Below, piece after piece: positions 34,521 to 46,402 of a DNA stretch of 64,000 nucleotides; within the stretch, counting starts at the first letter, position 1; every line of letters starts with the position of its first letter. The DNA is from Brachypodium distachyon. Lineage: Eukaryota; Streptophyta; Magnoliopsida; Poales; Poaceae. The stretch covers positions 13,909,501-13,973,500 of the forward strand of contig NC_016131.3 in assembly GCF_000005505.3 (NCBI RefSeq), read 5' to 3'. A program made the translations under genes and the position numbers. The notes under the pieces were generated by a model, which saw only the letters and a program-made list of their open reading frames with translations, made no database searches and was not told the DNA's origin.

Positions 34521-36340
34521 CATATCTAAATTTGTGCTGTGTTTTCTCTAAGATGTTATGTCAAGAAAATACTGTAGTCTTGAACAATGATCTGGCAACG
34601 TAGGTCCTGCACAACTGTACTATACTACCATAACAGTGTTCTCGCCTTCTCTCTATAATTTTCTTGTAGAGCATGCACCACCCCCACCGGGTTCATGGTC
34701 AGATTGCCAGCACGTGTTTGGTTGTACAAGAATAATTGTCAATAGCTTTTCCTAATGCATACGTGTATTATGCTTTCAGAGCTTTGGCCAGTGGTCATGA
34801 ACTCATGACGACATGGCCTGCATACTCCAGTCAGAAACGGAAGAGAAGTTCAGGCTCCGGAGAAATCAGTAATTTCTGTGCTAACTTCTTGATGCTGACT
34901 GCTGCCCTCTTCTGTATTGCCAATTGCCATGTGTGTATGTGTGAGTGATGATGAGCACTGAGTAAGTGAGTGGTAGTTGTAAGCTATGTGGGGGATCTAG
35001 AAGCAGAGCTAGTGGTTGCTTGCTCACCTTAATCTGTGGCCTGCATTCTGATTAGTTGAGATGCCCCTGTCTTTCACTTTGCTCTATATCATATATATTG
35101 CACTGCCTTTATATGGATCAACATCTGTGTGCCCAAGTCTCAAGTCGTAAAGGTCCCCCTTTATGATGCTGTAAGCTCTTTGTGGATGTGACAAGTGACT
35201 CGTCCAGAAGCGAATTGCGTGCTTGCTCCACCCATCTTTTTCTTCAGTTCCAATTTTTCTCTTGCACTGATGAAATGGATGGATCTTTTGTTCCTTGAAA
35301 TGCTTGCTACTCTTGCACTGAAGTACCCAGTTTAGTTATGTACTTGTGTTCCCCTTGTTCAAACTGGAAAGAGAGACATTGTATGTCCTGCATGTAAAAG
35401 GACCTGTCACTAGAGCACTCTTGATCACCTCAATGGTGAAGGTTCTATTGGGTTGATTGCTTGCCTTGCAAGGTCTTAACTGACACCAAATGGCACTTTC
35501 AGTAGGCAGCATGTACATGGGTCATCCATATATAGTATTGATTCAAGCCAGCCAAATTGGCAAAGTTGTTAGGCAGAGAGCAGAAAAACCATACAGCGAT
35601 GCAGTCAAAGTTCCAAGAAGCCAAACCTGAAAGCATCTGTGCTACTACTACTTCTGATCATGGTGCAGCGTCTTAGTTTGACTGGCACACTGAGTCATAA
35701 GCTGGTGCATATAGTGGAGGAAGAAAAGAGAGATTCAATTCGTCACTGGTAATGGCACACTTTTGTCAGGCACTTGACCGACATTGACCCCCCTATAGCT
35801 ATAGGCTTAGGTCAGGGTTTGGCTGCAGAGATGGGCAAAGTCCACCACCATGCCAAACTAAATTGGTCATTACAAAGTTCTTTTAACAAAACTATAGTAG
35901 TACGTAATAATAATAATTTGAGTTGCGTGCGTCTTTGGATCGTCTTAAACTAGAATTGCCAAATTAGTAAAAGTGCTCTGCTACTAGTTCACTAGTTTAT
36001 GTGATCCCAGACAGGGAAAGGGATTGATTAGTCAATCATGTATACATGGTGTCACCGCTCACCAGATCCAAAGCCCCCCTGAAACACGACACGGCACAGA
36101 AAAGAAGAACACAAGAGGAAAATTAAAATTGCTCCTGGTAGCTTAGCTTGCTTTTGCCACGTGGTGTCGTCCTTTTGGTCGGCCGTGAGGTCGGTCGATC
36201 GATCGCCACTTGCCACGGATGCACAACAGCACAAGCAGGAATTATCTCCATCATCTGTTTCTTGATCATCAACATTATTACAGGGTATATGACGAGCAAA
36301 AAGAGTGACAAAAAACACTGGGAACATAATACATCTTTCT
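34521..36340. other. DOF 3' UTR and intergenic sequence
   Basis: The first several hundred bases after the stop are probably 3' UTR. No other gene was recognised; short frames here match no family known to me. Confidence 0.5.
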
Positions 36341-36341
36341 A

Positions 36342-36446
36342 CTCTCTCCGTCTCATAATAAGTGACTTTCTATTGTATGTACCTAGACTGTTTTTGACAT
36401 AGACACATCCACATTTGGACAAATTTGAGTCATTTAATATTGAACG
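36342..36446. repeat. Degenerate Stowaway MITE
   Basis: Starts CTCTCTCCGTCTCATAATAAG after a TA and aligns along its length with the reverse complement of the Stowaway at 48785-48897: shared TGACTTTCTATT, then TTTGGACAAATTTGA. The right end has lost the GGAGGGAG terminus. Confidence 0.75.
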
Positions 36447-36976
36447 TAACAGTTTATATCCAATTGCGCCTTAATTTGCTTGCGTAAGGGCAGCCGCACA
36501 CAGAGTACGCACATAGATTACGCATCCTGCATTACATACGGCGTATAGCAGCTTAATTGTTCACAATGTACGGCTTGATTGAACACTAATTGGTTATGTA
36601 GGCTCATCATCTGTGTACGTACGTACGTACTGGGGAGAGCTTCTATATATATGTATGTACTATCTATATACCTATATATACTCTTTGTCGTATACATGTG
36701 GATGGATCAATCGATGTCGATCACCCCATGTATGCATTTCGGCCGTCTTCACTTCTTCGATCTCCATCAATAAATCGATCATACGCGTAGGCCGATCTCG
36801 ATTGCAATTTGGTCACCAATGCCAGAAGCTAGAACCACTACTAGCTCCATCGGTCGATTTCACTCAACCGAGATTAAGCTCCTGCACTTGCTTCACGATT
36901 AATTAATGGCAACCACACTTGCCTCTCCAACGTGCAGATTAACTTAATCCACGGCTAGTGACGATGATGATACAAG

Positions 36977-37969
36977 TTAAGCTGACCTTGAGACCTGCGC
37001 ACAGATCCAATATGGAACAATTAAGACACAACACGATCAACACATTCTGTTTAAAAAAAATACTCAGATAAAAACTCCCTCCCATCCACAATAAGTCTCG
37101 TGAATTTAGTATAAATTTGGACTAACTTCGTACTACATAGTAGTTAGTCCACGACGAGTACCGAATTCAGTATAGCAGTACAACCGAGTGAGGGAGTGAC
37201 TGACCAGGAAGTAGCTCTCGCCCATCTGGAGGCTATGGAGGAGCACGCCGTAGTCGTCGACGGGGAGCATCCCCCCGGCGGCGTGCACCAGCACGGCGTC
37301 GTCCCCGAACATGGCGCGCACGTCCACCGGGCCCCGGGGCACCTCCGTCGCCACGCCATTGATGTACACCTGGATCATCGAATTGTTCATCCCCCCCGCC
37401 GCCTGCTGCTGGTACGAGTAGCCGTAGTACATCTGCGACTGCTCGTGCGCCATGGCCGCCGGAGCCGAGGAAGACGACCCGGACCCATACCCCATCTGCC
37501 TCGAGATGGCAAAAAGGTCATCCCCTCCGCCGCCGTCCATCATGATCCCCGCGGACGGCGGGGAGGACGGCGGCCAGGTGGAGGAGGAAGACGAGGACGA
37601 GCTGTACCCTCCGCCGCCGTACTGGGCCGCCACCGGCGCCGATTGCGAGAGAGCAGCAGGGGCTTGGTGGGCTTGGGCTAGCTGCTGGGCCTGTTGCTGG
37701 AGCTGGCGCTGGCGGCGGCGGGAGCGGGAGCGGCGGTTCTGGAACCAGTAGAAGACGTTGGCGTCGGCGACGGGGCCGAAGCGCTGGAGCAGCTTGCGGA
37801 TGCGCACCGTCTCGTCTTTCGGCGGGTTCACCATGCCGCTGTTGAAGATGGACTCCAGGATCAAAATCTGCTCCGGCTTCGGAGTCCAGCGGGACCTCAC
37901 TGCAGCCTCCCCGCCGCCATGAATTAGCCTGCTGCTCTCCTCCGAGCTCATCTGCCCGCCGCCCTCCAT
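36977..37969 (-). CDS. WOX11: WUSCHEL-related homeobox factor, WOX11/12 clade, 2 exons
   Basis: Exon 1 is 37969-37205; exon 2 is only 18 nt (36994-36977) and encodes VSRSA and stop. A GTCAGT donor and GCGCAG acceptor join them in phase 0, giving 783 nt (260 residues). The homeodomain spans about residues 24-90 ([20 protein letters not shown], then [15 protein letters not shown]). A Gln/Ala tract, Ser run and Gly-rich part follow, then the clade's [12 protein letters not shown] and the C-terminal [14 protein letters not shown]...LQMGESYFL block. No TLPLFP WUS box is present, as expected for this clade. WOX11/12 proteins promote crown and adventitious root formation in rice and Arabidopsis. If the intron is not removed, the frame runs to 37133 with an unrelated tail. 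WOX11 rather than WOX12 rests on remembered rice gene order. Confidence 0.9.
37077..37200. repeat. Stowaway-like remnant in the WOX intron
   Basis: ACTCCCTCCCATCCACAATAAG at the left and GAGTGAGGGAGT at the right look like decayed Stowaway ends facing each other. This fills much of the 210-bp intron and starts within a few bases of the donor. Confidence 0.5.
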
Positions 37970-38593
37970 GGACGATCGATCACGTACGTACTAGAAGAAG
38001 CTGGAATAATTGGAGTGTTAATCGGACGACGATGAGTGAGTGAGCAATGTCAGTTTGGCCCGGGTTGAGCTAGCTGCGGCCACACTGGCTATATATAGTG
38101 TTGGTTGCTTTCGATTTTTGCGAGTGGGCGATGGAGAGGGGTAACGAACGACGTTAATCAGTTCCCTTGTTTGGATGGTTCAGGTAAGCGGTGGTGGACA
38201 GAAGAATCTTACTTTACCGGCGCCTTTTTTATGCATATTTACGGGCGGCCGCATCACAGTCAAGGGATGGATGTGTGTTAGCACTTCCCACAAGAGGGAC
38301 ACATGTTGTTGTTTTTTAGGCAAGAGGGACAAATGTTACGCTAACTAATCGAGCTGCAGTGCCGGGTGTCGCAGACTCGCAGAGGATATATCTTTCCTCA
38401 TCTTGCTTGGAAGAAAAAAAGTCCTCGTATCTTTAACTTATTTGCTTGTTCACATTTTCGAATGGTGGGTTTTTAATTTTCCGACGTTCAAAACGGCGTT
38501 TCTAGATGTTAAATATCTGTATTTTTCGACATACACGAAAACGGTACGTAGCAACGATTTTGAGTGTGCCACAGGGGGTTTGTTTTCGATGTT
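37970..38593 (-). promoter_or_regulatory. WOX upstream region, bounded by a CACTA element
   Basis: Only about 620 bp separate the WOX start codon from the CACTA target duplication at 38594. CTATATATAG at about 38090-38099 (minus-strand reading CTATATATAG) lies about 120 bp upstream of the ATG and is a plausible TATA box. Confidence 0.5.
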
Positions 38594-38596
38594 GCA

Positions 38597-40894
38597 CACT
38601 GCTATGGAATTGGTCAGCAGTGGCGGGCCAATTTCAACACCGGTGGCGGTGGACCGGCCCGCCACTAAGGCTGCACCACTCGTGCTGACGAGCACCAGTG
38701 GCCGGTACGACCACCGCCACCGGTAATACCTTTCTCCTGTGGCGGTCAAGAATCACAGCCACTAGTGTTATCTCTCTAGCGGCGGTGAAAAACCACCGCC
38801 ACTGGTAAGATTTAGATGAATTAAAAAAAAAGCAGACACATGCCTGCACTGCATCGTCACTGATGACGTTGGAGAAAAAACACAGATTCAATTCCGATAC
38901 AAACACACAGATACAAATCAGACCCAGGTCGTGTGGCTCCAACAACAAGAATCAATCAAAACTATAGAAAACATTTCAGATCTAAGCACTAAGACCAGTT
39001 CGGAGTAAGTGTGCTTGAACACCTTTGGATCAGGAAAAAAAAAGAATAAAAGAAGAGAGGAGTTGCAGCCGCCCTCCTCTCCATGCCAGCGGCGGCGCGG
39101 ACTGGACGTGGAGGTGAAGCCGGCGAGTTGCAGCCGCCCTCCCACCTGCAAGTGGCGCCGTCCTTCTCTCCTCGCTCGTCTGCAACGGAGTTAAGAGAGT
39201 GAGGGTGTGTGAGAGGGAGAGAGAACTCACCCGGATCCACGGCGCCAGGACCAAGAAACGCCGGATCCAGAGGCGGCGGGGCCGAGCGCAGCCAGACCCG
39301 GCCCCATCCGGCCATGGCGCAGGAGGAGGGGAGACCTCGGGAGCGCCATAGCAGCAGCCACGCGCGTCTGCGGAGTCGAGGGTGGGGGCCTTGTCGGCGG
39401 CGTCCACCTGCTGCGGGGAGTAGGGAGGAGGCCAACGGCCGAGTGTGCCGAGGAGCTAAGGAGGAGGGCGGCGGCGTGGATCGGCCGAGGGCAGAGGATG
39501 AGGGAGGCCACTGGGAGCAGAGAGAGAAAAGGGAGAGAGGCCCACGTTTGGAAAAAGAGAGGAGATAAGAGAGAGGCTCACGTGTTGGAATAAGAGAGGA
39601 AGGGGATCGGGCTGTCCGATGGGCTGTGGCAAGAAAACGAGCGGCCGAGCGAGATACATGGCACACCAGCTCCACCAATCGCATGCAAGCACACGTATTC
39701 CGTGTTTTTCAATTCCATGGCGAGCGAGATACAACACTGGTGGCGGACTGGCGGGTAGTACTACGAACCGGCCACTGGTGCTGAGCTAGAGTTTTCCAAA
39801 ATTCCTCTCCAACACCAGTGGCGGACTCTACTGAACTACCTGCCACTGGTGCTGATTTTTGAAAATGGTATTAAATTCGTATTATATTTTATGAGTATTA
39901 AAAAATTACAAAACATGTACTTTTGAGTGTATACCAAGGATACTTATTTGAAAGTGAAGTTTAAACTATAAATTGAAAAACTTTGTACACTAATTTGGAT
40001 AATTATGTGTGATATGTGTGGCTTTTGTGTACTAAAAAATCTATAAAATTCATTTTTACTCAGAATCTTCCCAAATTTGGTTTGGACACTTCCCTAATGA
40101 TACGAAACACACATACAAAAATTCAAGTTCAAACTAAAAAATCAAGTCACATTTGGTTGGTTGGGTTAGATGGTTTCAGAGAGTTCTACCTCGATGGCCC
40201 CAAAATGAAGAATTGTTGTGGTCAATTTGGAGTTTTGTCTTCAAAAATTATATGTAAGCTTTTTGTTGTATACTAAGTTTCCATGGAAAAATTCAGATCA
40301 TTTTGAGGAAAATTGAATTTTCTAGCAATTAATAACTTGAATATGAACAACATAATCATATAAATGGTTGATGATAATTTTTTATTTAGGTTTCAAACTT
40401 TGAATGGGACAAGATATTATCACTTTACACTCAAAAGGACAGGTGGTTTAATTTTTTGAAAAACACAGAATATAATATGAATTTAAAACCTCATCCAAAA
40501 TTACTTACCAGTGGCGGGTTCCTTGTGCGGGCCCGGCCACTAGTGTTGTTTTGTGATATTGGTAATCCTTTGTTGAGTAGCAATGGCTGTTTTGAACTCA
40601 GAACGGCCACTGGAGGTGGGGCGTTACCAGTGGCGATTTTGAACTTAGAACAGCCACTGGTAACCATTGGGGGAATCCCCATTGAACACCAGTAGCCGTG
40701 GACGGGCACCGCCACCGGTGGTGGAGCACCCGTGGCGGTGGTTTTCTTGTCACCATCTTCACCGCCACTGGTGCTAGATCACCAGTGGCTGTGGCTGGCC
40801 ACCGCCACCAGTGGAGCACCAGTGGCCGTGATTTTCTTGCCCCGCTCGAACAACCACTAAAGGTCATGCGCCAAAGCCACATTCTGGCATAGTG
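38597..40894. mobile_element. Non-autonomous CACTA (En/Spm) transposon, 2.3 kb
   Basis: The left end is CACTGCTATGGAAT and the right end, complemented, is CACTATGCCAGAAT. The 3-bp sequence GCA flanks both ends (38594-38596 and 40895-40897), the CACTA-type target duplication. About 250 bp at the left, a block near 39745-39860, and about 350 bp at the right are packed with ACCAGTGGCGGT-type subterminal motifs in both orientations. No transposase frame was recognised. The GC-rich middle (about 39000-39650) gives only low-complexity Arg/Pro/Ser frames. Confidence 0.82.
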
Positions 40895-40897
40895 GCA

Positions 40898-40935
40898 AAG
40901 GCTGCATGTGTGATTTTTTTTTTATGTTGCGATGG
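40898..40935. repeat. Left flank of the interrupted ATGTTGC-type repeat
   Basis: Contains ATGTTGCGATGG just before the solo LTR. The matching motif ATGTTGCGACGAGTTTTTG resumes after the LTR at about 41832, and TTTTCGATGTTGCA also lies just left of the 2.3-kb CACTA element (38583-38596). Confidence 0.55.
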
Positions 40936-40940
40936 GTTTT

Positions 40941-41818
40941 TGTCGCACCAGTGGCACCCGGGGCGCCACCGCTGCGCGACGCGTGGGCCACCTCGCTTGG
41001 TCCCCGGAAGGATCATACCCCAAGCAGCTCCGCGCGAGATGCCCGGCAAGTCGCCAGCCCGACAGGGCTAGCCGGGTTGCGGGGGTTTGCCTTGCGGGGC
41101 AGCAGGAGGAATCCCGCCTGGGCACTTCCCGGGAAGGTGTTCCCGGGCGCAAGCAACCGTTACAAAGGCAAGAGCGAGCGGGAGCAACAGCGGCGCCACG
41201 TGGCGCCTCAGCGGGCACGCCGTGCGCAGGTTTCGTCAGGACGAGGAGTGAAGCACACGCCAGCATTTAATGCTCCGACCAAAAGAGGATTCCCTATCCT
41301 TTCAGCCAACAGTGACCCGCCTGGGGTAAATTCTAGGCGTCTAGACCCCTAGCCGCAGGGCTACCTAGTTTGCATGCAAGCCAGTGCACTGAGGGGGAGC
41401 TGCCCTACCTCCCTGCTCGCCATTTGTCACCCATGCACCGTGGCACCTGTGGCATCCCCTTCAGTATAAAAAGAGGACCCCGCCAACGGTCAAAGGGTTG
41501 GACCAATTCTCAGTTCATGACTAGCAATAGCCTAAAGTAGCAAATGGCACTTAGCCGAAAAGAGAGAGAGCACCCGGGGACTCCCCCCGGCGACCTGTAA
41601 ACCCCAGTTCTTTGGCTAATAACAAACTAAGAAGCATGACGTAGGGTTTTACACCTTAGGGTGGCCCGAACCTGGGTAAAAAGTGTTCTCGTGTTCGTCG
41701 TGCTCATACGCTTTGCATTGGCCCCGCCGGCGATCGCCGAAGCGATCCCCGTAGCCCACTGCCGAACCTAAAAGGGGGTGCTCACGCATCCCCGGTGTCA
41801 AAGCCCCGTGCTATGACC
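40941..41818 (+). mobile_element. Solo LTR of a Ty3/gypsy element (878 bp)
   Basis: Begins TGTCGCACC and ends TATGACC (final CA apparently mutated to CC). GTTTT flanks both sides (40936-40940 and 41819-41823), a 5-bp target duplication. A TATA box (AGTATAAAAAGAGG, about 41464-41477) lies at the expected place, followed by a leader-like region. No coding region or second LTR is present, so it most likely arose by LTR-LTR recombination. Confidence 0.82.
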
Positions 41819-41823
41819 GTTTT

Positions 41824-42066
41824 GGAGCCAATGTTGCGACGAGTTTTTGATGCTTACTGCAAGATTTTCGATGTTGCACGCAGGATTGTTTTGCTGCAAG
41901 GATCGGATGGACCAAAAAACCTGATCGCATGGTCGGGAGGCTGACGGATCACACATGCCGAAAGCCGTCAGAGGACCCCTAGCGTAGTCCAATTTTGATT
42001 GAGTTGCGAGACGAAGGGGGTTTCAATCGAGACCAAAAACATATTGTCGTGTCAACCCACTCGCCC
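41824..42066. repeat. Right part of the ATGTTGC-type repeat and flank
   Basis: ATGTTGCGACGAGTTTTTGATG, GATTTTCGATGTTGCACGC and TTTTGCTGCAAGGATC follow one another at roughly 30-base spacing. Such spaced GTTGC/TTTTT motifs resemble subterminal repeats of a DNA transposon (MULE-like by memory). No terminal inverted repeat could be fixed. Confidence 0.4.
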
Positions 42067-42085
42067 AGTCACTACTACAGAAAGG

Positions 42086-42305
42086 CTTATCAGTAACGGT
42101 CAAAAACAACATCAGTAACGGTCGGGGCCGCCGTTACTAACTTCGTGTTACTGATGATGGGTATCATCAGTAACGGTCACTGCGACCGTTACTGATGTAT
42201 ATATCATCAGTGGCGGGCGGGCCGACCGGACCGTTACTGATGTATATATCATCAGTAACGGTCGCGTTGCCACATCAGTGTCGGTCGAGCGACCGACACT
42301 GATAC
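42086..42305. repeat. Left subterminal hairpin array of the 4.7-kb CACTA element
   Basis: About five modules of the form ATCAGTAACGGTC, a short spacer, then GACCGTTACTGAT, with GTGGCGGGC and GTGTCGGTC variants. In the family such repeats are transposase binding sites. Confidence 0.85.
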
Positions 42306-42587
42306 ATTTTCGGTATTTAAAAAAATTAAAACCACAAAAAATACACAGGAAATACACAGAATGTATATACAGCATAGCACATAAAAATACATATAAAGCC
42401 GCATGACATCACAGCACAGCACATCACATCACATCACATCATTTAAAGCATACAAATGTATATAAGCCGCATCATTTAAAGCATATAAGAATACAAAAGT
42501 ATCTCACTTCACGACATTGATTACAAAGTGTCAAAATTTCATAAAAGCATATAAAGAATACAAATGTATCTCATTTCAAGTTTGAAG

Positions 42588-44023
42588 CTATTTTTGTGGG
42601 TGAACCCTAGACACCACTTGTTCCACGCGTTCGTAGAAGTCCCCACTAAGCTTGATGACCTCATTGTTGATGAGATGGGCGAACTCCCTTTGAATGTTAT
42701 ACACGACCCATTTAGGTCGGTGTCCCATTGTCATTCGGGGCCGCCAGTACTCTTCCATCGCCGCGATTGACCCCTTCCACTCAGGCTTGAACATGCTGGC
42801 ATTCTCCATATAGATGTGACAACAGTAGTAGCCACAGAACACACTGCCGGGCGGCTGTTGCTGGCAAGGGAACATGTGGTTGTGGTGAGGCTCGTCTTTA
42901 TAGCCTTTACCAGCTAGTTTTCCCTTGGTCGCAACTTTCCAGGCAGTGTTAATGAGTGATTTGATGGGTTTCCAGAACCGGTATCGAACACCCTTCTTCG
43001 GAAGTAGTGAATCGAAATAGTACACCACGGACCAAGACAAACAAATGAGTAGTGTCACCTAATGGTCTATGTTTTCAAAAGAAACAAACTTTAGTATCTA
43101 AGGGTGTATAAGAAAGACTGAATTAGAAAAAACAAACGGTTCCATATATAAAATTGCACTTACTCCAAATTAAGGAAGAAGAGGATAAAGTCGTGGTCCG
43201 CGTATTTCTCGAGACATGCCACCAAGTGTTTAGATGCCAGGGTTCTTGAGTGATCCTTTTCTGGCTCAAGACCAATCTAACCGTAGTTGAACACCGCGGG
43301 GTCTAGAATGGCTACTTTTTTGACCTCCATTCGCCGCAGTTCCCTTATTTGGTAGGCAGACCACAGCCTTAAGAGGTTGATATCAAGCTTTTGGCGGTTG
43401 AAGAGGTGGCACAGTTCATTGAACTCCACACCAAAAGTGATAGGACGTTTCTGAATGTTCTCGGTTTCTTCGTCAAAGAAACCATAGTCTTTTGGGATTC
43501 GAACATTGATTTGATGGGCATGCTGTTGAGAACCAGCTGATGCTTGCATGTAGAACTGATGAAGCTCTTGCATCTCTCTGGACACGGCGCGCAGGGAATC
43601 TTCGGTGACCATCGGTCTTCCAGGATAGTAAATAAGCACCCGATCAAACTCTCTAGCCACGAAATAGGATCCGTCTTTGAATCTCTGGCCTTGACGGGGG
43701 TTCTTCATGAGAATGTCAGGCCTATTGTCCTCCCAGACTCCAGTTATGTCAGGCACATAGTGCATCTCATCTTGAGTGACATTGGAGGACTCCTTGATGG
43801 TCTTGCCGCCGCGCCCCCTCTTTTTATGCCTCCTCTTATTGTCCCATGCCTTTTGCTCCTCTGCCTTGTACTTGTCATCGATCTTGCGGGCCACCCATGG
43901 ACTCAGCGGCACCCAAGAGAGAGAAGGTAGGAGGGACGCTTCCAGCCTGTGCCGACCCTGTGGTCTGGCTATCTTTGAGCTGTGGAGGCATCGACATTGC
44001 CCGCTCTTCATCTCCGCCGGCAT
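42588..44023 (-). pseudogene. Second CACTA gene: Ulp1-like (C48) protease remnant
   Basis: The frame shifts near 43900-43950 relative to the preceding segment. 44023-43277 encodes a Lys/Arg-rich region and an AVFNYG end. A short exon (about 43260-43164, ending at a GTAAGT donor) and a further exon (about 43063-42588) follow. The last carries YYFDSLLP with a probable catalytic Asp and PPGSVFCGYYCC with the probable catalytic Cys of a Ulp1-type cysteine protease. The His partner was not located with confidence. Such protease domains are common passengers in plant CACTA and Mutator elements. Confidence 0.65.
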
Positions 44024-45770
44024 CGACAGGAGGGAGTATCCTAGGGGAAAGGTCGAGCGGCGATTGAGAAGTACCTTTGTGGGCGGAGGGAGATGGAGTT
44101 ATAGAGGGCCGGCGCTGGTTGTAGAGAGATACCGAGCTCCTAGGCCACATAATGTAGTAGTTTGGACAACCGCCTAGGATATCCACGCCTTCCTCCGGAG
44201 GTAGCGGGATAGCATAATCATGATGCTCCTCGGCGATCGAGTCCACGATCACACTCACTTGTGCGTCGTTCATAAGAATGCCGTGCACCAGTGGCGGTGA
44301 TTGTCTAGGCATCAGGCGGCCAATGGCGCCTACAGGCTTCCCAGACCAATGGCGCTGGTCTTTAGCATGCAACCACTTTCGGTGGCCCATGTAAACAATT
44401 TTGGATGAAGCGGGCAACTTCTTCGATGTCGTGTTTTCTCCGCACTTTGTACAGGCCTTGTAGCCATGTGTCACCTGGCATGAAGTATTTCCATTCGCGG
44501 GGTAGTCATGCACGCAGGTCAGAAGCGCTGCTCTCATCGTGAAGTACTCCCTCCTGTTTGCGTCCCAAAACACTCTGCCAGGGTTTCAAAGCTGCTTCAG
44601 CTCATCCTTCACTAGCTGTAGATACACATTTAGGTCAGCTCCCGGCTGCTTTGGACCCTGTATGAGCATGCACATGTGGATGTACTTTCTCTTCATGATT
44701 AACCATGGAGGAAGGTTGTAGACAAACAAGATCACTAGCCATGTGCTGTGCTTGTTGTTCATGTTTCCGAAAGGATTTATCCCGTCAGTGCTGAGACCGA
44801 GCCTTGGGTTTCTGGGATCTGCCCCGAAATCAGGAAATGCCATGTCGAAGTTCCTCCACTGAGTCCCGTCGGCAGGGTGTCTTAGGACCCCAGCTTCCTC
44901 CACACGGTAGTGCCCGTCAGGATCGAATGCAGCCTGCGCCGGATCGTGATGGACAAGATACCTCGTGTCCTTAACGTTCTGCATCCAACGCTCAACTCGG
45001 CCACCTGCCGTAAGATACCAGACAGTCTTTGTCGGCCCGCCCTTCATCACTTCTTCCCCATCATCTTCGCAAGCTCTGGTGTTTTTCTTCTTGTATCTTG
45101 ATGCACCGCATATGTGGCAGCTCTCATGGTTCTCGTACTCTCCAATGTATACAATGCAGTCATTTGGACATGAATGATGTTCCCCGCAATCTAATCCAAG
45201 CGGGCATGTAATCTTTTTCGCCTCGTATGTGTTCTTGGGCAACTTGTTTGGCTGTGGAAAAACCGAAACAAGGTAACTCAACAAGTCCGTGAAACCCTTG
45301 TCTGACCAGCATGATGCTGCCTTCAGCCTCAAAAGTTCGAACGTCACTTCGAGCACGTTGTTTTCTTCGCCAACTCCATCATACAAGGGTGTGTTTGCAT
45401 CCTCCAACAATTTTTTGAACTGAGCAGACTCTGCCTCATCTTTGGGGTCCTCCAGCTGCTCCCGTAGGTACGGGTTATCTTGCATTTCGGCAATCCTGCC
45501 ACGTGGAGCTCCTTCACCTTCCACATTAGCCTCCTCATCGACCCTTGTTTCTTCCTCGGAATCATTCGCCAGATCATACCGCAGGACATCACCATCTTCG
45601 CTACCACTACCGACATCAACCGCATCCTCCCCGTGACAAGTCCAGCGAGAATAACCTTCCACAAAACCCGATGCCAGCACGTGCATCTGAACATCTTCAG
45701 GCTTCATCATGCATGTGTTTCCACATTTGCGACATGGACAACGCATCATCACAAGTCCTTTTCGTTCCAT
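43875..45770 (-). pseudogene. CACTA TNP2 transposase remnant fused to start of second gene
   Basis: The frame from 45770 begins with a transposase-associated zinc-finger region (RCPCRKCGN, then GFVEGYSRWTCHGE). It continues through acidic sequence, a CHICGASRYK motif and PFGNMNNKHSTWLV of the TNP2 domain. An in-frame TGA at 44586-44588 interrupts it at a conserved Trp position. The frame goes on (FTMRAALLTCVHDYPA, YMGHRKWL, KDQRHW) to about 44350. There the rest of the TNP2 catalytic region is absent and sequence typical of the second CACTA gene (EEGVDILGGCPNYYIMWPRS) begins. It looks like an internal deletion joining two genes. Confidence 0.85.
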
Positions 45771-45956
45771 ATCACCTTTCGCGACTCCAAAAAAGACCGT
45801 CCATTCGGTTATCTAACGAGCATTGATTCTTTCCTTGGCGTACATCCAAGAACGGTCCTTCGATCTACAACACAATACACAAGAAAACAAACAAAGCAAA
45901 ATAGTTAGCCTAATCATTGACAAGGGGATTAAGGTGTTAATTAACCGGAGCTAACT

Positions 45957-46230
45957 AAAAATTTGAAATTGGAGACATTCGGAGAGAAATTGGAGGCCGG
46001 CGAGAAAGATCGGGAGGGAGAGAGAGCTCGCAAGGGAGAGAGAAGCTCCGGGCGACGACGAGGAGGTCGCATTTTGGCCGGCAGCCGGAGCTCAAAAATT
46101 TGAAATTGGGGAACTTCGGAGAGAAATTGGAGGCCGGCGAGATAGATCGGGAGAGAGAGAGAGAAGCTTCGGGGTCGAAGATCGGAGCTCGCCGGCCATG
46201 GCCGCCCGCCGGCCATGGAGACGGCGGCCG
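45957..46230. repeat. 137-bp tandem duplication upstream of the CACTA TNP2 frame
   Basis: AAAAATTTGAAATTGG starts at 45957 and again at 46094. Each is followed by a CGGAGAGAAATTGGAGGCCG stretch and a GA-rich run. This lies between the TNP2 start (45770) and the right subterminal array, where the element's promoter/leader should be. Confidence 0.85.
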
Positions 46231-46402
46231 CCGGCGCGGGGGGGGGGGGTGGAGAAAGGAGGAAGGGAGAGGGAGGGGCTACCTGGGGGGCTCGCTGGGC
46301 GGCCATGGCGCCGTCGCCGGAGAAGAAGGGGCCGCAGCTGGTCCGTTACGACGCGTAGCGCGACCAGCTGCGGCTCTGTTCTTCGTATTTAAACCGCGAT
46401 AC

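Noticed and set aside
36613..36680. GTACGTACGTACGTAC and TATATA runs as structured elements
   Set aside because: Simple low-complexity repeats common in grass intergenic DNA, with no paired structure or flanking duplication.
38989..39684. 231-codon minus-strand frame inside the 2.3-kb CACTA element
   Set aside because: Low-complexity Ser/Pro/Arg sequence with no recognisable domain; more likely GC-rich transposon interior than a captured gene.
40906..41352. Overlapping frames on both strands at 40.9-41.3 kb
   Set aside because: They fall inside the solo LTR, which is non-coding in gypsy elements.
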